DNA of 64,000 nt from Chloroflexota bacterium (lineage in GTDB: Bacteria > Chloroflexota > Anaerolineae > Aggregatilineales > Phototrophicaceae). Under the pieces are notes generated by a model. The model searched no databases, had not been told where the DNA came from, and was given only the letters and a program-made list of their open reading frames with translations. The position numbers and the translations under genes are program-made. Shown piece after piece: positions 34,320 through 44,291 of the stretch; the first letter of the stretch is position 1, and the number at the start of each line of letters is the position of its first letter. The stretch spans positions 1 to 64,000 of the forward strand of contig JACRPS010000033.1 in NCBI GenBank assembly GCA_016223085.1, in the 5' to 3' direction.

Positions 34320-37310
34320 TCAGGTCAAACGCTCCAGCAGCGCTACCGGGAAGCGTCCAAGAACGTCGGCCATTGGCAGTCCGGTCTGACCGTGCTCGGC
34401 CTGCACAGTGTAGTGTTCACCGGTCAGTATGTTGTGATACTGCTGTCCGGCCTCATCGTCGAGCAGCAGGCGGGTGTTGTGCCATACCTCGCCCCCCGTA
34501 GGAAGGCGCGCGCTACCATCGGTCAGGGCAATCACCAGCACCGGCGCCACCACAATCACGGCCTGATCCTGAAAGGAGCGCTGAAAAGCGCACACGTGCC
34601 GGGCTTTGTCGCCACTGGCGGGCAGAGGGTGATAAGCGCCGTTCTGGAATAACGACTGGTGCTGCTGCCGGAAGTTCAACGCCGTATGGGTGAGATACAG
34701 CTTGATATGGCTGTCCTGCGGCTGTTGCAGCAGGTCGGCCAACAGTGCAGCCCGATCTTCCTGAACGCAGCGTTGGAGATTGTCCAGCATCCGTTGTAGA
34801 TCGGGATAGGCGATGGGGCGGCGGTTGTCCGGGTCAACCAGGCTGAAGTTCCAGACCTCGCAGCCCTGGTACGTGTCCGGTACGCCCGGAGAGGTGAACT
34901 TGAGTAAGGTCTGCGCCAACGAATTAAAGATGCCATAATACGCGGTGCGCCGCTGGAAGGCGCTGAAATCCCGGATGAAGTTGGCATCCGCCAGAATCCG
35001 CTCGATGAAGTGGCGCACGGCGTTATCGTAGTCGTGGTTGGCCGTCACCCAACTGGTATGGACTTTCGCCTCGTTGGTTGCCTTGTCCATATAGGTAACG
35101 ATGCGTTCGACAAATTCCGGCGTGATGCCATCGTCGTCCGGCCACACCCCGACGAGCGTCTGGTAAATCAGATATTCGTCGTTGCGGTCGGGCGCCGGCT
35201 GGCCGTCCACCTCGGTTTTGGCAGAAGCATTCAGGTTCGTCCAGCGCCAGATGGCAGCTTCCCACTCCGACGGTAGTTCCGATAGTACGTTAATCCGTGC
35301 GCGGGTATCTTCGCCGCGTTTTGTATCGTGGGTCGAGAGCGCCAGCATGGTGTGCGGCCAGTGCTCCTGATGCCACAGATTATGCCGATGAAAGTCGTCC
35401 AGGCCGATGCCAAACTGTTCTGGATTGCCCCCGACTTCGTTGAGCGACACCAGCCGGTTGTAGATGTAGAAGGTGGTGTCTTCAACACTTTTTGCCATCA
35501 CCGGCCCGGTGATCTGCTGGAACTGCATTACAAACTCAATCAGGTTGCCCCGGTCAGCCTCGTCAAAGTCGTAGATGTTGTCCAGCAGCAGCGTGTCGCG
35601 TACGAAGTCGAAAACGGCAACCGGATAACGCGGGTTGCGCCGTTTGGCTTCTTCGACCGCCTCCATGAGGTAGTGGCGGTCACGCTCCGAGACGGTGCCG
35701 GGGCCGGTGATATAGGTGCGGTAGATGGACAGGCAGGCCACCACTTCGCTGAGGGCGAACGTCAGGCCGTTGAGTGTAAAGCCCCGGAAGCAGCGGTTGC
35801 GCTCCACCAGCCGCGCCAACTGCTGGGCGCGGGCGTTCAGCTCACTTGCCAGCGACAGGCGCATAATCAGCTTTTTGTTGTGGTACACCAGTTCGCGGAA
35901 ATCAAACCGCTGGCCGATAAAACGGCTGTACAGGTCATCAAAGGCGTGAACATGATCGCGGTTGACGAAGATACCGTTGACAGCGATCATAAAGTCATAG
36001 CCGGTTGTGCCGTAAACCGCCCAATCCTGGGGCAGCGGTTCGATCTCCGACAGGATTTTTTCTGCCACGATGTACAGCGGCCACTCGGTTTTTATCAGGT
36101 CATGCTGCTGGAACAGACTGCGTATGCGACCGACTGCCTCGGCAGCAGCCTCCGGCGACGAAGCGTATTCGCTGGCCAGCGCGTTGATGTGGCCTTCCTG
36201 AAGTTGCAGGAAGTAGCCGGGTGGGTCCCACAGCCCGTCGGGGTGGTCAATCCGCAAGCCGGTGACTTTGCCCTGTCGTAGCAGTTCAAACACCAACCGG
36301 TGCACCGTTTCAAACACGTGCTCGAACTCTGTTCGAACCGCCGCCATGTCGTTGATGTCAAAGAAGCGGCGGTAGTTAATCTCGTCGGCGGCCACGCGCC
36401 AGAATGCCAGCCGGTAGGGCTGATCGTTGATGATGCGGTCAAGCGAATCGAAGCTGCGGCGGTCGTCCGGGTTGCCATTTAGGAGCGAGAGCGCCTCAGC
36501 CAGCGCCCGGTGCACTGCCGGGTATGCCTGGTGCAGTGCTCCAAACCGGCGCTGGATAACGGCCTGCTCGCGCTGGCGTTCCCGGATGCGCTCAGCCGCC
36601 AGGTCGGCATAGTGGGGCAGGTGGCGCAGCGCGGTCAGGAGGCTATCCAGTTCCAGCACCGCTTCATGATCGTCCCCGGTCAGGTTCAGCAGCATATCAC
36701 GGCAGGCGGATAATATCGGCGTCCACGTGCCGACGATGACCGGCCACCAGGACTGCCCGTAATGCAGCGCAAACGTGCCGTCCTGGTATTCCAGCCGGAG
36801 GTCACCCGCTTCCAGCACCCGGCCATAGTGGTCGCCCAGCACCGGCAGCAGCACCTTGTTTTCGAGTTCCCGTTTCGGCGGGCGCCAGTCAATGTCAAAA
36901 AAGTCCGCGTAGCGTGAGGCCGGACCGTTCGCCAGCACGTCCATCCACCAGGCGTTGTCCGCGCCGTTGCCCATGTGATTGGGCACGTGGTCCAGCAGCA
37001 ATCCCATGCCGCGCTTCTGCAGCGCCGTCACGAGCGCGTCCAACTCCTCACGGCTGCCCAGCGCCGGATTTAACGTGTGATAATCCACCACGTCGTAGCC
37101 GTGCGTGCTGCCCGTTCGCGGTTGAAACAGTGGCGAGACGTAATAATCGCTGATGCCCAGTGCTTGCAGGTACGGCAGAACCGCCAGCGCATCACGGAAG
37201 GTAAACTCCGGGCGCAGTTGCAGCCGGTAGGTAGCGGTCGGGATGCGGCGCGCGCCGAGGATACGCTGTACCAGCGTTTCGATTTCAACTGGCGTTGTGA
37301 GGGTTTCCAA
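34320..37310 (-). CDS. treY: Malto-oligosyltrehalose synthase
   Basis: A 996-residue GH13 enzyme, somewhat longer than many TreY proteins. It turns the reducing end of maltodextrins into a trehalose unit. The N-terminus has PTATYRLQLRPEFTFRDA, then LLLDHVPNHMG near residue 88, VTGLRIDHPDGLWDP near 353 with the catalytic Asp, and ALSTHDTKRGEDTRARINVL near 660, all typical. Start is TTG with GGAG 6 bases upstream and 9 bases after the TreZ stop, so the two are coupled. It is the last gene of the trehalose operon. Confidence 0.92.
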   Translation of the reverse strand: METLTTPVEIETLVQRILGARRIPTATYRLQLRPEFTFRDALAVLPYLQALGISDYYVSPLFQPRTGSTHGYDVVDYHTLNPALGSREELDALVTALQKRGMGLLLDHVPNHMGNGADNAWWMDVLANGPASRYADFFDIDWRPPKRELENKVLLPVLGDHYGRVLEAGDLRLEYQDGTFALHYGQSWWPVIVGTWTPILSACRDMLLNLTGDDHEAVLELDSLLTALRHLPHYADLAAERIRERQREQAVIQRRFGALHQAYPAVHRALAEALSLLNGNPDDRRSFDSLDRIINDQPYRLAFWRVAADEINYRRFFDINDMAAVRTEFEHVFETVHRLVFELLRQGKVTGLRIDHPDGLWDPPGYFLQLQEGHINALASEYASSPEAAAEAVGRIRSLFQQHDLIKTEWPLYIVAEKILSEIEPLPQDWAVYGTTGYDFMIAVNGIFVNRDHVHAFDDLYSRFIGQRFDFRELVYHNKKLIMRLSLASELNARAQQLARLVERNRCFRGFTLNGLTFALSEVVACLSIYRTYITGPGTVSERDRHYLMEAVEEAKRRNPRYPVAVFDFVRDTLLLDNIYDFDEADRGNLIEFVMQFQQITGPVMAKSVEDTTFYIYNRLVSLNEVGGNPEQFGIGLDDFHRHNLWHQEHWPHTMLALSTHDTKRGEDTRARINVLSELPSEWEAAIWRWTNLNASAKTEVDGQPAPDRNDEYLIYQTLVGVWPDDDGITPEFVERIVTYMDKATNEAKVHTSWVTANHDYDNAVRHFIERILADANFIRDFSAFQRRTAYYGIFNSLAQTLLKFTSPGVPDTYQGCEVWNFSLVDPDNRRPIAYPDLQRMLDNLQRCVQEDRAALLADLLQQPQDSHIKLYLTHTALNFRQQHQSLFQNGAYHPLPASGDKARHVCAFQRSFQDQAVIVVAPVLVIALTDGSARLPTGGEVWHNTRLLLDDEAGQQYHNILTGEHYTVQAEHGQTGLPMADVLGRFPVALLERLT

Positions 37311-37319
37311 GCAGGTCTC

Positions 37320-39179
37320 CTACACTTTTTCGTAGACGGCGAAGGATTTGGGCGGCAGGGTGACTTCAACAGGTGTTTCGGAATCCAGCCGCTCCGGCAG
37401 AGTTGTTGGGTGCGGCTGCCCTTCCGGCTGCCAGCGGGCATCCAGCGTGTCGAACACCTTGCGCCAGCCTCCGGCGGGCAGTGGCGGCAGCAGTGTTGCC
37501 GGCTCGTTGGTGTGGACGTTGAAGGTCACAACCACTTCGCTGTTGTCGCTTCGGCGGTGCATAAACAGCACCCGTTCGCTGCTGTAAGCTGTGATCTGGA
37601 TGTCAGCGCGGTGAGGATTGTGCAGTGCCGGGATGGTTTTACGCAGATGCAGCAGGGCTTTGTAAAACTCGTGCATCGTCCGGTGTTCGCCCTGCCGGCG
37701 CAAATCATGGTTGAGCTTGCATCGGTTGAACGTCTCTTCGGCAAAAGCGTCCGGCGGGTCGGTTTTCCAGTCAAACGACTTAAATTCTTCAGCGCGCCCG
37801 GTACGGATGGCTTCGACCAGCGCCGGGTCGGTATGGCTGACAAAGTACAGGAACGGCGCGGGTTCGCGGTATTCTTCCCCCATAAATACCATCGGCAGGT
37901 ACGGCGACAGGATCACCACGCCCGCTGCCAGTTTCGCGCCCTCAAAATCCACCAGCGAACTCAGGCGTTCCCCCAGCAGGCGGTTACCAACCTGATCGTG
38001 ATTCTGGGTGGACACCACAAACCGGTGTCCCGGTATGCTGGCGGACGACGTGCCGTGCCGCCGCTTGCGGAAAGGGGAGTAATCGCCCGAGAAAACAAAG
38101 CCTTCCCGTAATGCCTTTTCAAGCTGCTCGAAGCCAACGTAATCCTCGTAATACCCGTCCTGCTCGCCGGTGAGCAGCACATGCAGGCAGTGGTGCAGGT
38201 CGTCCAGCCACTGCGCATCCAGACCGTAGCCACCGGCCTCGATGGAGCGCAGCACACGCACGTCACTGCGGTCGTTTTCAGCGATCAGATAGACACGGCG
38301 GTTGTGACAGTCAGCCCAATCGTGGATGGCGGCGGTCAGTTCCTGCAGGACGGGAACGGCGGAGAAGTCCAGCAGCGCGTGGGTGGCGTCCAGGCGGAGC
38401 GCGTCAATCTGGAACACATCCAGCCAGTAAATTGCGTTTTCGATGAAGTAGCGGCGCACCTCATCGCTGTATTCGCCGTCGAAGTTCAGGCTGCTGCCCC
38501 AGCCGGAACGGTAGCGGTCGGTGAAATACGGCCCGTACTGTCCCAGATAGTTGCCTTCTGGCCCCAGGTGGTTGTAAACCACATCCAGCACCATCGCCAG
38601 TCCGCGCTCGTGGCAGGCTTTGACCAGCGTCTTCAGTCCCCAGGTGCCGCCGTAGGTGTTCTGCGCAGCGTAGGGATACACGCCGTCGTAACCCCAGTTG
38701 CGGCCACCGGGGAACTGAGCCACCGGCATGAGTTCGATGGCCGTGATGCCGAGGACTTTCAGCGTATCGAGATGCGGGATAATCGCCTCAAAGGTGCCTT
38801 CCGGCGTGAACGTGCCAACATGAATCTCATAAAAAATGTAATCCCGCAGCGGCAGGTTATACCACTGCTGGCGGACCCGCAGCAAGCGTTCATCCACCAC
38901 TTCTGACGGACCATGAACACCTTCCGGCTGGAAGCGGGAGGCGGGGTCAGGGTATTCGCCCTGACCATCGAGCCGGAAGCAGTAGCGGCTGCCGGCCTGT
39001 GCCTCGCGCGTGACCAGCCGGTGATAGCCGCTGCCGGCTGGCTGCATCGGCAGATGCCGGTTGTCCCGCCCGACCAGCGCCAGTTCCACGCGCTGCGCGT
39101 TTGGCGCCCAGACGTTAAACAGGCATTCACCGCTGTCGAGTATCGTCGCGCCGAGCGGCGGTTGTTGCGGGTATGCCAT
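37320..39179 (-). CDS. treZ: Malto-oligosyltrehalose trehalohydrolase
   Basis: A 619-residue GH13 enzyme releasing trehalose from the TreY product. An N-terminal E-set domain (FNVWAPNAQRVELALVG) precedes the barrel with VLDVVYNHLGPEGNYL, DALRLDATHAL (nucleophile Asp) and LIAENDRSD (acid Glu). STQNHDQVGNR is the fourth conserved region. Start ATG has AGAAGG upstream. It lies 5 bases after the SDR gene. Confidence 0.92.
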   Translation of the reverse strand: MAYPQQPPLGATILDSGECLFNVWAPNAQRVELALVGRDNRHLPMQPAGSGYHRLVTREAQAGSRYCFRLDGQGEYPDPASRFQPEGVHGPSEVVDERLLRVRQQWYNLPLRDYIFYEIHVGTFTPEGTFEAIIPHLDTLKVLGITAIELMPVAQFPGGRNWGYDGVYPYAAQNTYGGTWGLKTLVKACHERGLAMVLDVVYNHLGPEGNYLGQYGPYFTDRYRSGWGSSLNFDGEYSDEVRRYFIENAIYWLDVFQIDALRLDATHALLDFSAVPVLQELTAAIHDWADCHNRRVYLIAENDRSDVRVLRSIEAGGYGLDAQWLDDLHHCLHVLLTGEQDGYYEDYVGFEQLEKALREGFVFSGDYSPFRKRRHGTSSASIPGHRFVVSTQNHDQVGNRLLGERLSSLVDFEGAKLAAGVVILSPYLPMVFMGEEYREPAPFLYFVSHTDPALVEAIRTGRAEEFKSFDWKTDPPDAFAEETFNRCKLNHDLRRQGEHRTMHEFYKALLHLRKTIPALHNPHRADIQITAYSSERVLFMHRRSDNSEVVVTFNVHTNEPATLLPPLPAGGWRKVFDTLDARWQPEGQPHPTTLPERLDSETPVEVTLPPKSFAVYEKV

Positions 39180-39184
39180 GCCTT

Positions 39185-40048
39185 CTACCCGTTCACCACT
39201 TCACCGCCGTTGGGGTGCAGAATTTGGCCGGACATGTACGACGAATCGTCCGACGCCAGGAACACGTAACACGGCGCAACTTCTTCCGGCTGGCCAGGGC
39301 GTTTCATCGGCACGTCGGCACCGAAAGTTGCGACTTTGTCCGGCGGGAAGGTAGACGGAATCAGCGGCGTCCAGATTGGCCCCGGCGCAACGCCGTTCAC
39401 ACGGATTTTCTGCTCCGCCAGCGCCTGCGACAGCGACCGGGTGAAGGCGACAATCGCGCCTTTGGTGGACGAATAATCCAGCAACTGCGGGCTGCCCTTG
39501 TACGCCGTGACCGAGGTCGTGTTGATGATGGTGCTGCCTTCCTTCAGATGGGGCAGTGCGGCTTTGGTCAGATAGAAGAAGGAGAAGATGTTGGTGCGGA
39601 AGGTGCGCTCCAACTGCTCCTTTGTGATGTCGGTGATGCTCTTTTGCGGGTGCTGTTCGGCAGCATTGTTCACCAAGATGTCCAGCCGTCCAAATTCGCG
39701 GATGGTCTGGTCAACGATGCTGCGGCAGTGATTTTCGTCACCAATGTCGCCTGCGATCAGCAGGCAGCGGCGGCCTTCCTGCTCAACCTGCCGTTTTGTT
39801 TCCTCGGCGTCCCCGTGTTCGTTGAGATACGTCACGACCACGTGCGCGCCTTCCTTCGCATACAGGATGGCGACGGCCCGACCGATGCCGCTGTCCCCGC
39901 CCGTGATGATCGCCACTTTGTCCTGGAGTTTGCCGCTGCCCCGGTAGCTGTGATCTTCGGCGCGCGGCTGCGGTGTCATCTGCGATTCAATGCCCGGCTG
40001 CTGCTCCTGATGCTGGGGTGGCTGAAGCGGTTGTTGCTGTTGGCTCAT
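39185..40048 (-). CDS. SDR-family oxidoreductase (general-stress glucose dehydrogenase-like)
   Basis: A 287-residue short-chain dehydrogenase with a Gln-rich N-terminal tail of about 38 residues. Cofactor motif GGDSGIGRA, NNAA, and the catalytic Ser/Tyr-x-x-x-Lys (YSSTKGA) are all present. The PQPRAEDHSYRGSGKLQDK lead-in and C-terminal SSYMSGQILHPNGG match the YdaD/YhdF-type stress SDR group. A GGAG site lies before the ATG. Sandwiched between TreX and TreZ, it probably belongs to a stress response together with trehalose, substrate unknown. Confidence 0.85.
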   Translation of the reverse strand: MSQQQQPLQPPQHQEQQPGIESQMTPQPRAEDHSYRGSGKLQDKVAIITGGDSGIGRAVAILYAKEGAHVVVTYLNEHGDAEETKRQVEQEGRRCLLIAGDIGDENHCRSIVDQTIREFGRLDILVNNAAEQHPQKSITDITKEQLERTFRTNIFSFFYLTKAALPHLKEGSTIINTTSVTAYKGSPQLLDYSSTKGAIVAFTRSLSQALAEQKIRVNGVAPGPIWTPLIPSTFPPDKVATFGADVPMKRPGQPEEVAPCYVFLASDDSSYMSGQILHPNGGEVVNG

Positions 40049-40087
40049 GGTTTTCTCCTGTAATAATCCAACTGAACGATATGACAG

Positions 40088-42202
40088 CTATTTGCCAACG
40101 AGTATGGCAACCGAATACGAACGTAAGGAGAGTTTGGTCTGGTCAGGCAGCAGGACTTCGCTGCCCGGTGGCTGCACGCTGTGTTGCTCATCGCCAGTGT
40201 TGGCAAAGATGTGCCAGCGTTTGCCGCCTGGCGGCTTCGGCAGTTCAAAAATACAGTCCTCCCAGTGCATATTCGTGGCGATGTAGATATCATCGTCTTC
40301 GGCCAGGCCGCCTTTGGCGTAACGACCGCACAGCATAAACGCCAGCACGCGGCTCTCGTTCGAGAAATCCGGTTTGCCGGCCTTCGGTCCATGAAAGGTG
40401 ATTTCCGGGCAGCCGAGCTTACGGTAATCGTCATGCCGGGGGAAATGGCCGTTCCGCAGCACCGGATGCGCCAGCCGGAACGCGATGCAGGCCTGGGCAA
40501 ACTGGAACAGGTCGGCGTTTTGTTCCTTCAGTTCCCAGTTCATCCAGCTTATCTCGGTGTCCTGACAGTAGGTGTTGTTGTTGCCCTGCTGGGAGCGCCC
40601 GATTTCATCACCCATCAATACCATCGGCACGCCCTGGCTGGTCAGCAGAATCGCCAGCGCGTTTTTGATCCGGCGGCGGCGCAGCGCATTAATGGCGGGG
40701 TCATCGGTTGGGCCTTCCGCGCCAGAGTTCCAGCTATAGTTCTCGTCTGGGCCGCTTTCCTCCAGGTTGGCATCGTTGCACTTGACGTTGTAGGACACCA
40801 GGTCCATCAGCGTGAAGCCGTCGTGAGCGGTGACAAAGTTGATGGTGGCAATCGGGCCGCGCCCCGGATATAGGTCCGGCGATCCCTGAATCGCCTGCGC
40901 CATTGCCTCGGCCTGTCCGGCGTCGCCCCGCAGGAACTGCCGCACCGTATCGCGGTACTTGCCGTTCCATTCTGCCCAGCGGCCATACGCCGGAAAACTG
41001 CCCAGGTGATACAGGCCGTCGGCATCCCAGGGTTCGGCGATCAGCTTGGTTTTACCGAGAACGGGGTCAAACGCCATCATGCGCAGTACCGGCGGGTCGG
41101 GCAGGGGTGTGCCGTCCACATCACGTGTCATGATCGAAGCCAGGTCAAAGCGGAAGCCGTCCACGTGATATTCCGCCACCCAGTAGCGCAGACAGTCAAT
41201 GATGAAACTACGGACGGTAGGATGATTGCAGTTGAAGGTGTTGCCCGTGCCGCTGAAGTTGTAATAGTAACCCTCCGGGGTGAGGATGTAGTAGGTTTCG
41301 TTGTCCACACCCTTAAACGAAATCCACGGCCCCTTCTCGTTACCTTCCGCCGTGTGGTTAAACACCACATCCAGAATGACTTCAATGCCGTTTTCGTGCA
41401 GGGTCTTGATGAGCGTTTTTAGCTCGTTAACCTCGCCACCCTGGCCAGCGCTGGCGGCATAGCCGATTTTCGGCGCAAAAAATGCCACCGGGCTGTAACC
41501 CCAGTAATTGAGCAGGCGTTCGCCGGTTTCAGGATTGATGCGTGAGTTTTCAAACTCGTCAAATTCAAAGATGGGCATCAGTTCGACCGCGTTCACGCCC
41601 AGTTCCTTGAGATAGGGTATCTTCTCGATGATCGCCTGGTACGTGCCGGGATGCTGGACGCCGGACGAGGGATGGTTGGTGAAACCGCGCACGTGCATCT
41701 CATAGATCACGATGTCTTCAATCGGCGTCTCCAGCGGGCGATCCAGCCCCCAGTCAAAAGCATCTGGCGGCAGAATCCGTGCCCGGTGCTGGTAGATGTT
41801 GTCGTAGTTCGGCGCCTCGCCCCAGATGTCGCGCCCGCCAACAATACGGGCATAGGGGTCAAGCAGCACCACATCAGGATTAAAGCGGTGTGCCGGATTA
41901 TCATCCGGCCCCCACAGGCGGAAGCCGTACTCCATGTTTTTGTAGTCCAGGTCAAACATGATGATGGGAAACACCGAGCCGATGCGAAACTCATCCGGGA
42001 TGGGGATTTCAACCATTGGCTCGGTTTCACCCTTGCGGAACAGTACCAGCGCGCAACGGGTAGCATGATAGGAATAGATCGAAAAATTGACTCCGCCGGG
42101 GACGAGACTGGCCCCAAACGGCAGGGGATTGCCGGGACGCAGGCGAAAACCCTCGTGCGTGTGAGTCGCCGGGAGGGCCAGCGTTGAATTCAATTGTTCC
42201 AT
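40088..42202 (-). CDS. glgX: Glycogen debranching enzyme GlgX/TreX
   Basis: About 704 residues, GH13 isoamylase type, removing alpha-1,6 branches so that TreY can act. N-terminal CBM48-like domain, then VILDVVFNHTAEG, GFRFDLAS with the nucleophile Asp, LIAEPWDADG with the acid Glu and FVTAHDG. I use the ATG at 42200-42202; a GTG three codons upstream is open as well. First gene of the trehalose operon; a 175-base gap separates it from the PilO-like gene, which ends here on the same strand. Confidence 0.92.
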   Translation of the reverse strand: MEQLNSTLALPATHTHEGFRLRPGNPLPFGASLVPGGVNFSIYSYHATRCALVLFRKGETEPMVEIPIPDEFRIGSVFPIIMFDLDYKNMEYGFRLWGPDDNPAHRFNPDVVLLDPYARIVGGRDIWGEAPNYDNIYQHRARILPPDAFDWGLDRPLETPIEDIVIYEMHVRGFTNHPSSGVQHPGTYQAIIEKIPYLKELGVNAVELMPIFEFDEFENSRINPETGERLLNYWGYSPVAFFAPKIGYAASAGQGGEVNELKTLIKTLHENGIEVILDVVFNHTAEGNEKGPWISFKGVDNETYYILTPEGYYYNFSGTGNTFNCNHPTVRSFIIDCLRYWVAEYHVDGFRFDLASIMTRDVDGTPLPDPPVLRMMAFDPVLGKTKLIAEPWDADGLYHLGSFPAYGRWAEWNGKYRDTVRQFLRGDAGQAEAMAQAIQGSPDLYPGRGPIATINFVTAHDGFTLMDLVSYNVKCNDANLEESGPDENYSWNSGAEGPTDDPAINALRRRRIKNALAILLTSQGVPMVLMGDEIGRSQQGNNNTYCQDTEISWMNWELKEQNADLFQFAQACIAFRLAHPVLRNGHFPRHDDYRKLGCPEITFHGPKAGKPDFSNESRVLAFMLCGRYAKGGLAEDDDIYIATNMHWEDCIFELPKPPGGKRWHIFANTGDEQHSVQPPGSEVLLPDQTKLSLRSYSVAILVGK

Positions 42203-42386
42203 GTATATCACTCGATTTGAGAGCTGATTAATCGTTTAAACCGCGTTCGTCGCGGGTGAGGCGCTAGTTCTCAGCTTAACGTGAAATGGGGCAAGGCAAC
42301 ACAACCCAGTGGGGGAAATCCCAATAGGTCAGGTGGAGGAATTTTGTTACTGATACCAAATATATCTACTGGAATAAATGGGGCAA

Positions 42387-43634
42387 CTATGGCGGATCAA
42401 GCGTCCAGATACGCACGTCATCCACTCGCAGGCTGCCAATGCCGATCAGCGCAAACGAGACAGTGCCGGGGGGAAGCTTGGCATCGTCCTGAACGGCAAT
42501 GCGCTCGACTTCATCCACCGTCACCCGCACGATGCCCTGTACGGCGGACAGGCGCATGGTGCGCCAGCGATTGATGGAGGAGGGTGCAGTATTGGCGGAT
42601 TCAACCAGCACGCCACTGCGGTATAGGGCAACCTGGCCGGAACTATCCAGCACCGCCGTGTACGCGCCTTCAACGCTCTGGCGGATGCTCAGGCGGGCGC
42701 TGCCACCCTGCAGGAAAAAGCGCGCCTGCGCTGCCGAATCGAGCAGGTTGGTCTGGGCAAACACCACCGGTTCAACGCCGTTGCTGATTTCCAGCGCCTT
42801 GCCGTCTTCGACCGTCACCAACTGCCAGCCCGTGCCCAGTTTCCAGGCGGTCAGGTCGCCGGTGTCAAATGTGTCGCTGTAGATCAGATTCAGCGGCGGT
42901 TCAACACCCAGGTCAACCGTTGAGCCAACCGGCGTTGGTGTTGGCGGCAGCGGCGTCGCGCCAGGGACGGGTGTCGCCCCCATTACGATGGCGGGTGTCA
43001 TCACGATGGGAGTTGGCAGATTGGCAAAGGCTTCGCCGGAAGCATGTTCGGAGGTGTGGATGCTGACGTCCATCACCAGAATGATGTTTTCAACATCCTG
43101 CTTCAGGCTCAGATTGCTGATATTGACCGTTGGCAGCGACGCTTCGCTGGCGCGAACGATGAAGTTCATCAACTGCGGGACCGTGCCCAGCACCTGCAGG
43201 CGGAACAGGCGCGCATCGTAAGCGCCGTTTATGACCTGCTGCGCTGGCTGCTGTGCCTGCAGGTTGCTGATCTCCGCGCCGGCGGCGCGCGCGTGGTCGT
43301 ACAGCCGGTTGAGAAAACTGTCCACCTGTTCCGGCTGGGGGAATACCTCGGCGGCCTGCGCGACGCTGGTTTGCGCCCGTTCAACCTGCGCCTGTAACAC
43401 CGCCAGCGTGTCATCTTCGGCCTGCTGCTGCGCGTTCTGAGTCACGATGGCTTCGGCAGTGGCGAGTTGCCCATTCAGCTTTTCGTGGAGCTGCCATTGT
43501 GGCACGATGGACGTTACCCCAAACAGGATGTTACCCATCAGCAGCGCCCCGACCAGCAGCACCGGCAGCAGAGTAACAATGCGGCTGATGATCGAACTGC
43601 CCGCGCCCTCGTTGTCGAAGTCAAAGTCGGTCAC
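42387..43634 (-). CDS. PilO-like protein with added C-terminal beta-sandwich domain
   Basis: A 415-residue inner-membrane protein: one membrane helix (about 20-42), a coiled coil (to about 100) and a ferredoxin-like PilO domain (FRLQVLGTVPQLMNFIVRAS, about 143-162). A Pro/Thr linker (PVPGATPLPPTPTP) then leads to a LamG/jelly-roll-like domain from YSDTFDTGDLTAWKLG (about 256) to the end. PilO joins the inner-membrane ring of type IV pili. The extra domain is not part of PilO. It is the last gene of the archaellum-like operon and starts by overlap with the PilN-like gene stop. Confidence 0.65.
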   Translation of the reverse strand: MTDFDFDNEGAGSSIISRIVTLLPVLLVGALLMGNILFGVTSIVPQWQLHEKLNGQLATAEAIVTQNAQQQAEDDTLAVLQAQVERAQTSVAQAAEVFPQPEQVDSFLNRLYDHARAAGAEISNLQAQQPAQQVINGAYDARLFRLQVLGTVPQLMNFIVRASEASLPTVNISNLSLKQDVENIILVMDVSIHTSEHASGEAFANLPTPIVMTPAIVMGATPVPGATPLPPTPTPVGSTVDLGVEPPLNLIYSDTFDTGDLTAWKLGTGWQLVTVEDGKALEISNGVEPVVFAQTNLLDSAAQARFFLQGGSARLSIRQSVEGAYTAVLDSSGQVALYRSGVLVESANTAPSSINRWRTMRLSAVQGIVRVTVDEVERIAVQDDAKLPPGTVSFALIGIGSLRVDDVRIWTLDPP

Positions 43635-44275
43635 TGCGCTTTTAGCTCCACAAGAATGACAAACGCCGCCACCTTGACCGGCGGGGACGGGGTGGGGGGT
43701 GGCAGCGTTGGGATAGCCGGGTCAGGGGTTGTGGCCAGCGTTGGGGTCGGCGCCGGGGTACTGGTGGGCAGCGTTTGCAGCGTAATGGACTGCACCGTTA
43801 CCTGGTTAAACTGTTCCGACTGGCGCAGGCTGTCCGCATAGGCGATGACCACCGCTTCGTCGTTGGCCTGTCCGTTAATGATGACCTGCGAATCAGTCTG
43901 TGTCAGGCCGGTCACGCTCATCTGCGCCGGGTCATAACTGGCAATCGCGGCCATCGCTGCCGGCCAGTTGATATGCTGGGCGGTCAGATTATCGCGTACG
44001 GATTCCAGAACCTGCTCCTGCCCCCGCAGATCGAGCAGGTTGGCCGTCAGCGTCTGCTGTTCGGGCGGAACGGGCGGTGTGCTTGCCAGTGTTTCCTGAA
44101 CTTCTGCGAGGCGCGTTTCAAGCGCGGGGATGTCCTGTTTGATGGTGGTTGACACGAGAAACAGCGTCAGGAACAGAATGCCCAGACTGACGAGAATGAG
44201 CCATAATATCAGGCGCGACGACCGGCCCGGCGCGGCCTGCTCCGGCGCAGTGTCGGTTTCAACGGAACGAGCCAA
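43631..44275 (-). CDS. PilN-like membrane protein
   Basis: A 214-residue protein: cytoplasmic N-terminus, one membrane helix (LILWLILVSLGILFLTLFLV), a coiled coil, then a PilN-type alpha/beta domain (MSVTGLTQTDSQVIINGQAND). The C-terminus is Pro/Thr-rich (TSTPAPTPTL). PilN normally dimerises with PilO. Start is TTG with GGAAGG upstream, and the gene overlaps the PilO-like gene. Confidence 0.6.
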   Translation of the reverse strand: MARSVETDTAPEQAAPGRSSRLILWLILVSLGILFLTLFLVSTTIKQDIPALETRLAEVQETLASTPPVPPEQQTLTANLLDLRGQEQVLESVRDNLTAQHINWPAAMAAIASYDPAQMSVTGLTQTDSQVIINGQANDEAVVIAYADSLRQSEQFNQVTVQSITLQTLPTSTPAPTPTLATTPDPAIPTLPPPTPSPPVKVAAFVILVELKAQ

Positions 44276-44291
44276 ACCCCTAGGCCTTCCT

